Of a DNA stretch of 64,000 nucleotides, positions 1 through 12,373 are shown one piece after another. The notes below the pieces were generated by a model. That model searched no databases. It was not told the DNA's origin and saw nothing but the letters and a program-made list of their open reading frames with translations. Both the position numbers and the translations under genes were made by a program. The stretch comes from Gordionus sp. m RMFG-2023 (Eukaryota > Nematomorpha > Gordioida > Chordodea > Parachordodidae). The stretch's first letter is position 1. Every line of letters starts with the position of its first letter. The DNA lies in assembly GCF_954871325.1 (NCBI RefSeq), contig NC_088775.1:60489561-60553560 (forward strand), given 5' to 3'.

Positions 1-237
1 ACTTTATAGTAATATCATATATTCAATAAACTAATTCGATTCTTACCAAATGTAAAATGTGTCCTAAAAGTATAAAATCATTACTTTATTATAATATTTA
101 TTATTTTAAGTATCCTGTTTAATTTATTCTATATTGTTGTATTTCTTATGCTTATTAAATTATTATGATTATTATAATAGATAGTAAAAATCATAAAATA
201 TTGATATTTTACAGGATAAAAAATTTATTTTTTTAAA

Positions 238-318
238 ATACCCTGGCCGTCTCAGGCCTAAAATTTTTTTAAAAAAAATCCGGACAGGGCCATCCAAATG
301 GTACCTCTGTAGGTCTCT
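238..318. repeat. GC-rich hAT-type end fragment
   Basis: A short GC-rich islet in A+T-rich DNA. It contains CCTGGCCG and CCGGAC words separated by A/T runs and closes with CTCTGTAGGTCTCTA. The same closing word, with CCGGGCC-type words behind it, ends the islets near 4.24-4.45 and 18.22-18.47 kb. Reiterated CCGGGCC subterminal words next to an AGAGACCTGCAG-type terminus are typical of hAT transposon ends. No matching left end is visible here, so I take it as a truncated copy. Confidence 0.5.
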
Positions 319-2186
319 AATATATAAAATGTTAATATCTCTTTTATTTATTTTTAGTATGATTACCAAGGGTTTTATATTTAAACAGCATAATTTAACG
401 TTATGATAAATATATTATTAAATAATTAAATTATATATTATATATATAAAAGTTTTTATATATTAAAAATTAATAGTAACTTTTTTTTTAATAATAAAAA
501 TATTTTTTTATTGACTTAAAATAAAACTATTAATTTTAAATATGGCTAATATATTGTGTTAAAAAATATACGGTATTTATTTGTAAAGTTTTGAACGAAC
601 CTGAACACGCTCCTTTTTTTTTGGGCCAATTCAATTTTTCAGAAATGTTTGCAGCATTATTGCAAAATATACAACAAACTAATCATTTGCGTGAACCCAT
701 CTTATCTCGATACCCGAGTGAGCCAGAGACCGGCTGTGATCGAAATTTTAGGCTGGCTTGTCTGATTTGAAAAAAAGTTATTTTTAAGCTATGTCCGGGA
801 TTTTTAAGAAATATTTTGGCACAGCTCGGATTTTTATTTTTGATCTTTTTTGCCTGTTTCATTGGGAAAATTGAATATATGCAGTAAATGAATATTAAAC
901 GCTTCATTATATATTTTTCCAATTGATTAATTGATATAATTTAAATTTATTATTTAAAAATTGGTCTGGCCTTATTTTAAAAATGATTATATTTTTTGAC
1001 CTTTTAACTTAGTTTTTTTTCAAAAATTTTTCGTTAAATTGATATATAAGTTTGATTTTCTGTTTTTTCTATGATTGAAAAGACAAATATTTTTGTTTTT
1101 TTACATCCTTATTCTAATAAAAAGTTATTTTCAGGTTTAGGTAAATTGCAGTTGCCAGTGATATCATAAAAAAGGACAGAACACTAGTTGACTCTAAATT
1201 GACAATTAATTTGGGTTTAAATTCATATCGACAAATTCTTTTATAAAAAAAAGAATTATTTTCAAAACAATAGTTCATATATCCACCCTAAACTCATAAT
1301 CTAATAAAAAATAGTATATTGTCTAAGCGGAGCGTATCCAAGGAATTTACTAACATCATAGATTTCTGCAATGAAATGAGACTCAAGTCGAATTCGCCCC
1401 ACCTTCTGGCTTTTATGCTCTACTATTACGAAGATCAAATAACCAAGTCTATTGGCCCAAATACTTCGATCAATACCTCTATCATATCGGATAAGGCCGA
1501 CATTATGAAGCATATTCTAAATGTAATTTATATGCTATAAGTTCTTTTGCAATAAAATTGATTTTAGATGCGCGTAAATGAATGCTAGGGCTGCACTTAT
1601 ATTATTTATTGATTTGCCCTCGCAATATATAAAAAAATAGCCATAATAAGCTGATTTGTTAAATTTTTAGCCTATGAAATTTTTTAAAAGGATTGATATT
1701 AAATACACTAGATTTCATTGTTATAGTGGGATATACATATATTGTTGTTTTGTAATAATGATTTTTTTTGGAATTATTTTATTTTTATAATATTGTATTA
1801 ATTATTTTATAAAAAAGAAAGATGAAAGAAAAAGGGGGAATCAACTTTTATCACCTTATTGATATAATAGCGAATAAGACACAGGATACGGGGTTTTTTC
1901 TTATTTCTTTTATTGTATTTAAATTTTAATCCAATCAAATATTTTTTAAATAAAGAAATAAAAAGCGCAATTTTTTTAAAATTGAAGAGAAAAAAATATA
2001 TTCCCCCTTTTTTTTCATCTTTGTTTTTTATAAATAATAAATACATTAATATACATATAAAATATTCCCCCAAAAAATCAATACATAATTACAAAACACC
2101 AATATATGTATATTCCACTATAACACCTCTTTCCCTGAGATTCCCTTTACAATTTAATTTCCACATATAAAAAAAACTAAAATTTT
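319..2186. other. A+T-rich spacer
   Basis: Mostly A/T homopolymer-like sequence. A further GC-richer scrap near 690-830 has CCAGAGACCGGCTG and GTCCGGGA words like the hAT islets. A 1319-1540 stretch is open on both strands and less A+T-rich than its surroundings, but neither translation resembles a family I know. I see no other gene, RNA or promoter. Confidence 0.5.
1319..1540. other. Unrecognised open stretch, strand uncertain
   Basis: About 70 codons are open on the plus strand (starts MSKRSVSKEFTNIIDF) and an overlapping 70 codons on the minus strand (1301-1513). Base composition is closer to the transposase relics than to the spacer, which suggests a decayed coding fragment rather than chance. 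I do not recognise either product, and there is no neighbour to give context. It could be chance. Confidence 0.2.
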
Positions 2187-2191
2187 AGTGT

Positions 2192-2304
2192 GACGAATAT
2201 ATTAAAAACTACAAACTGGATTAAAATATGAGTCAATTAATATAAAAACTACAATTTAAATATGACGAATATATTAAAAACTACAAATGGATTAAAATAT
2301 GAGA
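2192..2304. repeat. 72-bp tandem duplication
   Basis: The phrase GACGAATATATTAAAAACTA followed by a TGGATTAAAATATGAG word occurs at about 2192 and again at 2264, a direct repeat with a 72-bp step. It abuts the gag-like fossil that follows. Confidence 0.6.
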
Positions 2305-2880
2305 CCTAAACTCACTCTCCCGGGCTGCTCAACAACATTTCCTCCATTTGGCTTTGTATCTCCTCCTTCATTGGCGAATTCCCATCGTCTATGCCTATCA
2401 TCACACCAGGTGCCAAACGGGTCAACCCTGATCTTGGGTATTACCCCCGTTCCGGAGATTGTCTTCCCTGTTTTTAGATTGCTGTTTCTGTTTCATGGAA
2501 TTTGTTGTTCTCGTGTTCGGATTGTTATCCTCGGTATTGTTGCCCCAGCTCCGGAGATTTTCTTCCCTGTTGTAAAGATTGCTGTTCCTATCATGGAATC
2601 TCGTTGAGACCCTTTTTGTATCAGTCCTTTCAACATTTCCCCTTCTCTATACCTCACCGAAATTGTCATAATCCTTCTTGGTGGACCACTAGACTGCCAT
2701 CTTTCTTGACTATTTAAGACGCACATTTGAGTACCATGACCATTAGAAATCCCATGTTGCGGAATACTTGCACCACTTGGGCATTCAACGGCTTTATGCC
2801 ATCGACCCCTACATTTAAAACAGGATAAATTTAATCCACAAGTATTATGACAATTTCAAGGCCGATGGGAAGGGGCTTGT
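2300..2880 (-). mobile_element. Gag-like fossil with CCHC zinc knuckle
   Basis: This block is clearly richer in G+C than its flanks. Read on the minus strand it shows a zinc knuckle, CFKCRGRWHKAVEC (C-x2-C-x4-H-x4-C), at about 2770-2835. A hydrophilic tail containing two related copies of a phrase ending in KTISG/KISGAG follows (about 2400-2580). CCHC knuckles of this form belong to the nucleocapsid part of retroelement Gag or to LINE ORF1 proteins. No reverse transcriptase lies beside it. I treat it as an old, broken remnant of an LTR-type retroelement; a LINE ORF1 origin is possible. Confidence 0.5.
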
Positions 2881-3354
2881 TTTTATTTTTAACAATGGCA
2901 TCCATGATAGATAAGCGTATCTGTAAGTGTATCATGTACACATTAGATATCTTGAGAAAATTGTAATGGGTGTTTTTACAATATTGAATTGCGATAAAAA
3001 ATAGGATTATAATAAAAAAAAATTATTACAATTATTTCTTAAAGATAGCGCTCTCTATATTTAGTTTTTTTATTCCCAAAATTATGAAAAACGAAATAAT
3101 ATTTGAATTCTTATTTATTCTATAATAATTCTTACCTAGATATTTATAACCTCTTGAGAGTTACATCGTCTTTTAGTGAGGCCTTCTTAAAATAACATAT
3201 TTTTATATTATCGGGAATACAAACTGTCAAATTTTTTAAAAATATTTCTATATTTTATTTTAGAGAATTTTAAGGGCTGCAAAATGATATATAATTTATA
3301 CATTTGGATCAAATATTTATTAAGTAATTTAAAAATTTTGAAAATGAAATCGCA
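2881..3354. other. A+T-rich spacer
   Basis: No coding, RNA or repeat signal recognised; runs of A and T dominate. Confidence 0.4.
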
Positions 3355-3362
3355 CCTGTACT

Positions 3363-3755
3363 CAGGGACGAGAACCCAAACCCTGAACCCTCAATATTTT
3401 GCTGAACATAACCCTAAACCCAAACCCTTTTTTAAAATTTAGGGTTCTCAGGGTTCAAGCTTTTTTTTTAATTTAAAAAAATTTATATATTAATTTTAAA
3501 AAAACATTTTTTGATCATTTTTTCGTGTTTTTGTTATATTTAGTAATTTTTTAAATTATATTGTAGTATATGGTGATACTAATTAAAATAAATTTAAAAA
3601 AAAATGATGTTTCTGTTATTTTAACTAATTTTAATAAGTCATTATTTTTCTGGTCTTCGAACCCTAAACCCACTTGAACCCGAACCGGGTTCAGAGATTT
3701 TTCACTGAACCCAAACCCGAACCCATTTTTTTTAGAAGGAGGGTTCTCGTCCCTG
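3363..3755. mobile_element. hAT-type MITE with telomere-like internal words
   Basis: A 393-bp non-autonomous element. It begins CAGGGACGAGAACCC and ends with the inverted copy GGGTTCTCGTCCCTG. Flanking 8-mers CCTGTACT (3355-3362) and CTTGTACT (3756-3763) match at 7 of 8 positions, which fits the 8-bp TSD of hAT transposons. The subterminal parts repeat ACCCTAAACCC and GAACCC words, reminiscent of telomeric repeats but irregular and inverted between the two ends. The middle is A+T-rich and non-coding. Confidence 0.8.
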
Positions 3756-3763
3756 CTTGTACT

Positions 3764-4229
3764 AGACTGAGGGTTCATAACTCTAGATCCATTTGAGCTA
3801 GAGCTTTAAAATTTTGATTTATATAAATTTTTAATATATAGGACAAACGCAAGAACGCACCAAGTTTTATTAATTTTAAAAATGGCTGTCAGATCGATGA
3901 TCGATTTGACAGAGAATCATCCAAATCCTATATTAATAGGTTATGTTTAGAATTAGTTTTTATACATTTGATGATTTAGGTTTGAAAAAAATCAATTTTA
4001 TTTCAACTTTTTTAATCAGATGTTAATGGAATCTAAATTATTAATAAGAGGAGAAATTTCATCCTTCACATTTTTATAATGCTCTTACATGATTCAAGCA
4101 GTTTTTTCACTATCTTGTTACTATACCCATATTGTTCTTAAATGAACCCTTTCGGGGGAATTTTTTGTTAACTTGAACATCAAGTTCATTCGAGTCATTA
4201 TATGCTAAATTTTTATATAATCATTTATC
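3764..4229. other. A+T-rich spacer
   Basis: No gene or structured repeat recognised. Confidence 0.4.
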
Positions 4230-4237
4230 ACAAAATT

Positions 4238-4448
4238 TAGTGACCTGCAGGCCCGGCCCTAAGCCCTTTTAATTTTTTAAATATATCCGGGCCAGGCCTA
4301 AAATGATTATTTTTTAAATACCTGGGCCGTGCCTAAAATTTTTTTAAAAAATAATCCAGGCCTGGTCTGCGCCTGAAAATAATAAAACCAAAACAGGCTG
4401 AAATTTTTTTAAAAAAAAAAATCCGGACCCGAGCTCTGCAGGTCTCTG
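4238..4448. mobile_element. hAT-type MITE, CCGGGCC-rich
   Basis: About 210 bp starting TAGTGACCTGCAGGCCCGG and ending CTCTGCAGGTCTCTG, so the ends are inverted copies of a GACCTGCAG terminus. Between them lie several GGCCGGGCC/CCTAAAATTTTT units of about 30-45 bp in both orientations. It belongs with the islets at 238-318 and 18,215-18,465. The flanking 8-mers do not match, so the insertion is old or one end is lost. Confidence 0.6.
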
Positions 4449-5229
4449 ATATTTTGATTTAGTAATTTATACCTTTATTGTAAGGTAATAATATAAAATG
4501 TTCCAAAATGGTGAGAGGAAACTGAAAATAAACAACATGATTCATGAATATTTATCTTCATTTTCTATTACAAATACTAATAATTATAAAAATTCGATGA
4601 CTGTGGGTTAATTGCCACTATTATGAGCAAGTTTTACTTCTTTTTAATTAGGATAAAATGATGGCAGATTTTAAGGAATCTCGTTTGCAAAAAATAACTT
4701 ATAAATATATAACATATTAAACATAATCTATCCCCATTTTTTTCATATGTATAATAAATTTTAAAATAAATATATTTTAGCGTTTCAGACACAACTTTGA
4801 ATCATTTTTTGAGTGTTTTTTAAATTTAAAGTATCGGAAATGTATTCCGGCATGTTTAGAATACTTATCTTATGAATTGTAAACTATTTAGCCGTTAACC
4901 ATTGGGCTATTTGTGTTATTCCATGACAAATCGACCAGTGATTAGGCCGACCATTTCAAAAATGAATGAAACTTGGCATAATAAAATCCAAATTTTAGAT
5001 CGCCAGCTCAACCAAATTTAAAGATATACACTTTCAAAGTCGAAAATCGCATAATGCGTGATTTCATTAAATCTTGTTTATTAAAACAATATTCAAAATT
5101 AATAGATGAGTTATTTTCCTGCAAATCGTCAATGCCTTGATTTGATAAAAACTCGAGATATAAAAATTTTGGTGAGATTTATTAAAAAATTTAACTATTA
5201 TGATTAAACTTTACTTTTCTTAGCAGCCG
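4449..5229. other. A+T-rich spacer
   Basis: No gene recognised. The last part grades into the satellite A array. Confidence 0.4.
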
Positions 5230-5775
5230 GAAATTAACATGTTTACAATATGTATTTTATCTATTTGCTTTAAAAATTCAAAAATAAATGACAATTGTCA
5301 CTTTTCTATGTTACATCTTCACTGAAATTTTAATTTAACATGTTTACAAAACATATGTTTACCTATTTACTTTAAAAAGCTCAAATTATTTCAAAAATAA
5401 GAATTATGACAATTGTCACTTTTCTATGGTACATCTTCACTTAAATTTTAATTTAACATGTTTTTGCCTATTTACTTTAAAAAACTTAAAAAAGTTTAAA
5501 AATAACGATGATAACAATTGTCTTTCTATAGTACACTTCATTGAAATTTTAATTTAACAAGTTTACAATATGTATTTTTACCTATTTACTTTAAAAAAAT
5601 TCAAAAATGTTCAAAAATAACGATTATGACAATTGTCACTTTTCTATATTACATTTTCACTGAAATTTTAATTTAACATGTTTATGCAACATATTTTTAC
5701 ATATTTACTTTAAAAAAGTTCAAAAATAATGATTATGACAATTGTCACTTTTCTATAGTATATCTTCACTGAAAA
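5230..5775. repeat. Satellite A array, about 5 units
   Basis: Units of roughly 100-120 bp. The shared core reads GATTATGACAATTGTCACTT, then a CTATAGTACATCTTCACTG-type phrase, then GAAATTTTAATTTAACATGT, then TATTTTTACCTATTTACTTT. The ACAATTGT word is a perfect palindrome. The same unit recurs at 19.13-19.29, 34.75-35.03, 36.02-36.60 and 63.39-64.0 kb. Confidence 0.85.
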
Positions 5776-6769
5776 AATAAATATATAAAAAATCATTTAA
5801 AAAATTTAAAAATATTAACGATCAAAAGATAGTAAAAAATAAATGTAGAAAACATTAAAAAAATCTATATTTAAAAATGATCAAAAGATAGTAAGAAATA
5901 TATATAGAAAAAATCATTTAAAAAAATCATATAACACAAAAAATCTCAAAAAAATATATTAAAAAATAATTTAACAATATAAAATTAATTATATCAATAA
6001 AATAATACATCAAAATAAATCTCAAAAAAATATAATTAAAATATAATATAAGATAAATAAACTTTAACCGTCCAATATTTAAAAAAATACTATAAGATCA
6101 AAAAACCTTAACAATCATAAAAATATTATTTATAAAATATATCTAACAAAATTTATTAATTATAAAAATAATTAATATCAAATAAATAATAAATTTATAA
6201 TTTGTAAAATAGAATACATTGCCTAAAATTCATCCTGCCTACCACATTGACGCTAACATATATATTCAAATATCATTATTATTTTCTTATTTTAATGATA
6301 TTGAGAATTTTTCTAACTTTAGTATACTTCCTTGTCTTCCATAATTTTTATTGTTGCAGCCTCTTTCGCCATTTCTACTTAAATTTACATTAATGGCCAA
6401 TTCCAATAAAATCAACATGAGTTCAACCCGACTCTCAGAATTTTCTAAAATTTTTATTGGAGTTTGAATATATTATAAAAGATAATATTAGAATCTTGAG
6501 TCTTAGAATCTTAAGATTCTTTTTCGCCTCCAACTCCAAACAGCGGCTGAGATACGTGCCTCTAAAGGTCGAAAAAATGAAGCATTTTGGGTAAGATGCT
6601 CTCCGGGCAAAATGCTTTCCCTTAAATTTTGGATATGATTGAGCTAGAAGCGTCATCATAAGCAGAATATGGAAATCCGTTAAAAAACTAATGGGCGTAA
6701 TTGAACAACAATATAGGTACAATGCAGGTCAACGTCAATTATATAGGTCAAACCCAATTATAAGAAGCG
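5776..6769. other. Extremely A+T-rich spacer
   Basis: From 5776 to about 6240 nearly pure A/T with short direct repeats such as CAAAAGATAGTAA. From 6360 to 6760 composition rises; weak coding flavour (RIWKSVKKLMGV on the plus strand near 6665) leads into the gypsy fossil but I cannot identify it. Confidence 0.35.
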
Positions 6770-7440
6770 TTTGTAGACAGCAATAAAATTTCATTTGTAG
6801 GAAGAACATGGCTAAAATCTTTTGGGAACATTTTAAAAAAAATTATGAATATGATAAACTTAGACCATAATGACGGCCTAAAAAAGTTAATAAAAGATTA
6901 TGAATTAAAAATAAAGAATAAACCTATCTTGAGATCAAATATAATATTACACTTAAAACATGATGTTAAACCTAAGATAATACCACCTAAAAGAATACCC
7001 TACACAGGAATCGATAATTACTCCTGCTTACGAAGTGATAGCATTGCGCCAAATTCAAAGACATGATTATCCGATACCACGTATGAGCAATTTAATTGCT
7101 AAAATTATCAAAGGGAAGAAATTCACCAAAATCAAGTTGTGACTTCTTACCACCGATACACAAAAACTCAAGAGACATTCTCACTATTTCGACACACCAA
7201 GGCTATTACAGATTCACAAGATTACCATTTAGTTTAAAACAGGATCAGATATATTTCAACAGACTATGGAACAAATTTTTGATGACATAAACGATGTCAT
7301 AATTTACATCGATGACCTGCTTATAACTGGAGATAACGACGACGAGGAGGCACATTTGGATAATATAAAAAAATCTTTGAAAAAATTACTAAATAGGGTC
7401 TTTATACTCAATTTTTCAAAAAGTATATTTTAAGAGTGAA
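6770..7440 (+). mobile_element. Ty3/gypsy pol fossil (protease end to reverse transcriptase)
   Basis: Plus-strand pieces resemble the pol polyprotein of the younger element at 39.8-42.5 kb: a GRTWLKSFGNI phrase at its start, a PKIIPPKRIPY phrase leading into reverse transcriptase, then a TISTHQGYYRFTRLPFSL palm phrase and an IYIDDLLITGD-type catalytic box near 7305. RNase H and integrase are absent and no LTRs are recognised. It is an old, broken partial copy with several breaks, related to but clearly diverged from the 37.8-43.3 kb element. Confidence 0.85.
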
Positions 7441-9116
7441 ATTCGTTTAAAATAAACGCAATCATGTACATAAGAAATTATTTTATCTTGGAACAATTGG
7501 CACTAATATCTACCTTCCTTTGTCTCAATATCGAAATGTAAACCAATATTAACTGATGATTATCGAAAGACTAATACAAGATATATTTTTAAAACTATAT
7601 ATAAAAATAGGCATGTGTTTAAACAGTTATATGTTTTACACGGCCCTAACAATTGGAGTGTCAACAAGCTTTATGTACCGTTTATAATCATAACACTCAA
7701 AAGGATAGAGCATGAGTATATGTATCGATATAAGATAATCGAAAATAAAATTTAATTCTAATGCTTATGATCGATAATTTTATAACAAATTTTATCAATC
7801 ACTTATAGATTGTATCATACTTATTCATAATATTATTCTAAAATTCAATTTTCAAATAATTTGCTGCCTTCACTTCCCTCCAAGTGAAAGGCTCTACCAA
7901 CCGCTCTGGTTACTTGCAACACCTCGAAGTTACATTATGTATCTGAAGAGATAAAATAACTTATAAAATTAAATTTATAAAAAAAGGTTTCTATTCGTTA
8001 TTAAGATAGTTGTTTTAAAATGATAATAGAAAACTTATTTATTATAAAGAAATTCGAAAAAATATCAGTTACGAGGTCTTGCAGTATGGCCAGCTATAAT
8101 AGAGTTTATCTCATGGACTAGGTTTAATCTAGTTAGAGATAAGATAGATATATTTACAATTATCGGTAAAAGAGAGTAAATAACAATTAGTTATTAAAAT
8201 GAAACGATCATTTTAATGTCAAGTATATTATTATATTGCAAAAAATTCTTAAATTTTTTATGATTATGAAGTAAGCATCTAATCGAATTAGATTATTTTT
8301 TAAACTCTGAAAGAAATCCTTCGATATTAGCCTATACTGGTGATATGTATCATAAGAGAATGTACTGGGCGATTCGATTTATTTTTGATATTGGTGCAGC
8401 TCTTGCGTTATATAATTAACATCGTAAAGTAAGCAATCAATTCCATATAACTTTTAAGAAAATCAAAATTTCATTTTAAAAAAAAATCTATAAATATTTA
8501 CAAATATTAGTTGCATAATATCTAACATTAATTATCCTAGCTATTATATATTTTTTTAACAATTTAAAATAATAAATATAGTTATGCCAAAAATTGGCGG
8601 ACGAATACGATGTAATTAGAAAAAACTATTGGAATTATATGGCTCAAGAAATTCGGCTAAAATATAATTAAGAATTATAATAATATATAGATTTGACTAT
8701 ACGCGTTTATATTTGTTTATTTGAAGAACATATTTTTTTATAAATTAATTTTGGTTTCAACTGGTCTTATTTGCTTAGTTATTTTGATGTTTATAAAGGC
8801 AAGCAAATTTCTACAAAATGGATTTCTTATATGTTAATCATTTATAAAAATCATTGTTTTGCAAATTATTTATCATACCTCTCCCCCTTCCAAATAAAAC
8901 CCGAAAATTGTATAAATAACAACACTTGAAGCCATAATTTACAATGAAATCAAAAATATCAACGCCATCTAAAATATTTTAATTTACAAGATAAAAATTT
9001 TTTTAGAAAAATTTACCAAGAAGAAAACAATAGTAAAGTAATTAATTACCTGAAAAGGCAACTAATTTGCCTGTTAAAAATAATAGGTTGGTTTTTAAAT
9101 AATTTGATTATGTTAA
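7441..9116. other. A+T-rich spacer
   Basis: No gene recognised. A GC-richer hairpin sits near 7865-7930 (ACTTCCCTCCAAGTG); see rejected items. Confidence 0.4.
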
Positions 9117-9549
9117 TTATTTTTGTTGGACATTTATAATATAAATAAGAGTTTTATATCCGTGAAAAATTTTATTAGGGTGGGCGCCCTTATCCGGGTT
9201 AGCATACCGAATTAGAGTTGGACAAGGTCGATGGTAACATTTGTACAATATAGGCTGGCCCCCTGAAATCTTATAGTTCTCCCCTCCTTTTTTGTCAATT
9301 ATTTCATTAAGTAACGCCATAAACAATATCATTGAAAAAGCTTTTAAAATATCCCATATTCCTTAGATAAATTCTTTGTAAAACGCCGGATGGGTTGACT
9401 CTGATACCTTGAAATAAAGGACTTTTTCTTCTTGGGATTATACATGAAAATTTTATTTTTCTAGCTGAAAACAGGAAAAAATATAAATCATTGCTAAACA
9501 TGTTCACTTTGTTTCCATGATCGCCACGACACTTGGCAATTGCGGACAT
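9117..9549 (-). other. Unrecognised coding-like stretch
   Basis: Two overlapping minus-strand open stretches (9549-9307, about 80 codons, starting MSAIAKCRGDHGNKV; then 9332-9117, about 71 codons) sit in a block less A+T-rich than its flanks. Phrases such as CIIPRRKSPLFQGIRV and CYHRPCPTLIRYANP look like protein rather than random A+T-rich translation. The two parts lie in different frames, so this is probably a decayed gene or transposon piece. I recognise no domain. Confidence 0.25.
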
Positions 9550-10785
9550 GAAGCTCTCACCTCTTTAAAATCTATAGGGAAAAATTTTTCAGTTCTCTGG
9601 CGATCTTAAAGAATACTTACATATGGGCCAGAATATTTACTTAAAAAATTGTTAATCAAATTTTTATCAATCCACGATTCTATGCAATTTTCATAGAAAT
9701 TTTTTAAAATTTTAATACATCTTATTTTTTTATATAGTTTTTAAATTTTATTTTAATAAAGTTTTTATATAAAAAAAATTTTAAAAATATAAAAACTATA
9801 TAAAAAAAATATATACATAAATTGATAAAAATCAAACATATAATAATATAAAAATAACCAAAAGAGTCATAGTTATATTTGAACATATCAATTTGCATTT
9901 TTTGCCTAGAAAGAGAAATCCTCTTGATTCATTATTAAATGCCTATATTTGAGCTTAAAAGTTTTAAAAATTTGTATGTTAAGGGAGAAAAATGCCTGTT
10001 TGTGATAATATGTTTGGAGTGAAGACATAGTTTGATAATTTTAAATATTTTTTCACTAGAATTTTTGTCTGATGGGAAAGAGGAGACACAAGTCAAGTCC
10101 CATATAAGATGTGCCTGACTCACATGGGATTGTAAACATCCGTCTCAGACTATCCTCTGTTCCTATGTGGGCTGTTACAAAAATGTCATTTCACTTTGAT
10201 TCCAAAATCAAATTACACCATCAGAAAAAAAACATTTTTGATAAAATTTTGATTTAACCAATTAATGGTCAACGTACCATATCTGCAACAGTTATTTATT
10301 GATTTTTCACATATAAATTTTTTGAATTAAAATAATTTCACATATGATTCTTATAGCTCGAAGATTGTACGAAAAACCTTTTTTTAAAAAATTTATTTTT
10401 GAGTGCGCTTGATGACATTGAAGTTCGACAATTTTGGACTACTAAAATGCCATATGTTCCTCCCTCGTTGTAAGAGTCTTTATTCCTTTTAAATACAATT
10501 GACATAAATTTATTCCTTATAGATGCCTTAACCTATTCTAATTAATGTTGGCCCATCATCATATGTTTCTTACTGTACCATTTATCCAACTTTGCCACAT
10601 AAAGGTTCAAAAAAAGTAATATTTTTTGGCATATTATTATAAATTTTTTTTATATTCTTACTAAACATAAATACTATATTTCCATATTAATATTTATAAA
10701 AAAAAATTATTGAAAATTCACGATTTTATTGTAATTCTCATATTTTTTCATTTTCCAAATTTTTAAATAATATTAGAATATTATT
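9550..10785. other. A+T-rich spacer before the piggyBac relic
   Basis: No recognised gene. The part after about 10.1 kb may include the 5' flank of the piggyBac element, but I could not find its terminal repeats (piggyBac ends are usually short and flanked by TTAA). Confidence 0.35.
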
Positions 10786-12145
10786 ATGACAAAACAATTT
10801 CTACAGTTGATAAAGCTCTATCCATGCTTTTCGATGAAGGCCCTGGGAATGAAACAGATGGTTGCAATTATACCTCCTAATGCTGCTTTAATTAGGAAGA
10901 AGATTTCGATGAACGATCTAACCGATACACCTAATTTTCCTCTAGATACTGCAGGGGAGATCGAAATCTATAATCTAGCAGACATTGATATTGTCTCGGA
11001 ATCCTCAATATCTACAAATTAAATTTTCGAAATAATTTTAAATGGAAAAAATTGATCCAATTTACACATCTTGACCTACTGATAATGATAAGGTGTTATC
11101 GAATTTCCAATTTGATCGAAAAACTTCAATAGAAATATTTTTAATTAATGTAGATCAATCATATATTTATTCCAAACAAAACAATAGACCAAATTTTATC
11201 ACAACCTAGTCAGAGATGAAAAAATTTATAGGAATTCTTTCGCTAACTATATCATTCCTACCACAAAAAGGAATGTATCAGTGGAATGACAATGATATTA
11301 TTATACCAATCATTAGGAATTCAATTTCACAGCATACATTTCGCGATATCAAAAGGAATCTACATTTATGTAGTAACTCAACTTTTGATGAAAAGGATAA
11401 TCTTTATCAACAATTCGGTATATTTTCACATAATTTATACACAGATAAGCAAATGATACCGATCGAGGAATACATTCCTATAAAATGTTTATCAAAGGTA
11501 AACCAATTCGATTTGGATATAAATTATGGACCTATGCTTCCTTCAATGGATATAAATTATGGATCTTTGCTTCCTCCAATGGATATATTTTCAGTTAATA
11601 TATATTAAGGTGAAAATAAAAGCCCAATAGCTTCTAATCTTGGATTAGGAGGTACGGTTGTTACAATTTTACTCAAAGTTATCCAGGTACCTTCTTTGCA
11701 TTCTATTTACTTCTATATTTTTTTACATCTCTAAGGCTTTTATCACATTTGAAGCATCTTGGATTTTTCGCAACTGGGACATTAAGAGAAAATTCTCCCC
11801 TAGAAACTATTAAAATTATGGCAAAAAAAAGAAAGGGGCTATTACGACTACCGATTTGAAAAGTCATATGAAATATTTGTAGTTCGATGTAATGATAGTT
11901 CAATGGTGACAGTTCCAACAACATGTAAAGCTCCTAGCCATCTATGCAACGTTTTAAGATTTTCGCAAAAATAAAAATTACACAACCAAATCTTCATATA
12001 ATTCCAATATGGATGGCGTTGATCTGTGGTATAACCTAGTGTCAACATATAGAATGAATATACGAGGTAAAAAATGGCGTGGTCTATTTTTAGCAATTTA
12101 TTGACATACCTAGAGTATCAACCGTAATTGCTACCAAGTCCATTA
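10786..12145 (+). pseudogene. piggyBac transposase, decayed
   Basis: piggyBac transposases cut and paste DNA at TTAA with a DDD catalytic domain. The upstream frame 10,786-11,022 is an acidic, low-homology N-terminus, as usual for the family. Frame 11,216-11,608 carries the DDE_Tnp_1_7 core: MKKFIGILSLTI, then MYQWNDNDIIIPIIRNSI, then FRDIKRNLHLCSN, then FGIFSHNLYTDKQMIPIEE, where the D of the YTDKQMIP phrase is in the place of the first catalytic Asp. A 33-bp direct duplication follows near 11,515-11,580. From 11,610 the plus strand continues in shifting frames with GLGGTVVTILLKV, HLKHLGFFATGTLRE and ERGYYDYRFEKSYEIFVV phrases. The Cys-rich C-terminal finger is not seen. Several stops and frame changes make it non-functional. 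The 11.7-12.1 kb open frames on the minus strand are shadows of it. Confidence 0.85.
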
Positions 12146-12149
12146 TAGA

Positions 12150-12310
12150 TTGGTCGACATTGTGCTTGAACGGCCCACGAGGTCACCGTTATCCTGAGCT
12201 GGCCAAGAGAGTGATGTCATCCTTGGATGGCCCATGAGATCACTATTATTTTAGAGCTGGCCAATAGATCGCTATCATCCTTGGATGGCCTATGAGATCA
12301 TATCCCTACA
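12150..12310. repeat. Short tandem repeat, about 3 units
   Basis: Three degenerate units of roughly 60 bp share GAT/CGGCCCA(T/C)GAGATCAC followed by TGAGCTGGCCAA and a CATCCTTGGATGGCC phrase. It fills the interval between the piggyBac relic and the next hAT element and is less A+T-rich than the surroundings. Confidence 0.6.
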
Positions 12311-12373
12311 TCGAACAAGAAGTGACTATTAGTTCTTTAACCCATATACGGCTACAACTGGCTCACGGAAGCA

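Noticed and set aside
2299-2717. Plus-strand Pro/Cys-rich frames
   Set aside because: Opposite strand of the zinc-knuckle fossil, which has a recognisable motif.
3363-3755. Interstitial telomere-like repeats (CCCTAAACCC words)
   Set aside because: Irregular, inverted between two ends, and bounded by transposon-type inverted ends with near-identical 8-bp flanks.
7860-7940. Possible tRNA on the minus strand (GGTTGGTAGAGCC followed by a hairpin)
   Set aside because: No B box, no acceptor stem and the hairpin does not give a standard anticodon arm.
9117-9549. Mitochondrial insertion or host exon
   Set aside because: I see no mitochondrial protein or rRNA signature and no known domain; left as unrecognised.
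11703-12096. Minus-strand open frames with a CFKCDKS phrase
   Set aside because: The plus strand encodes the piggyBac C-terminal half here; the minus frames are shadows.
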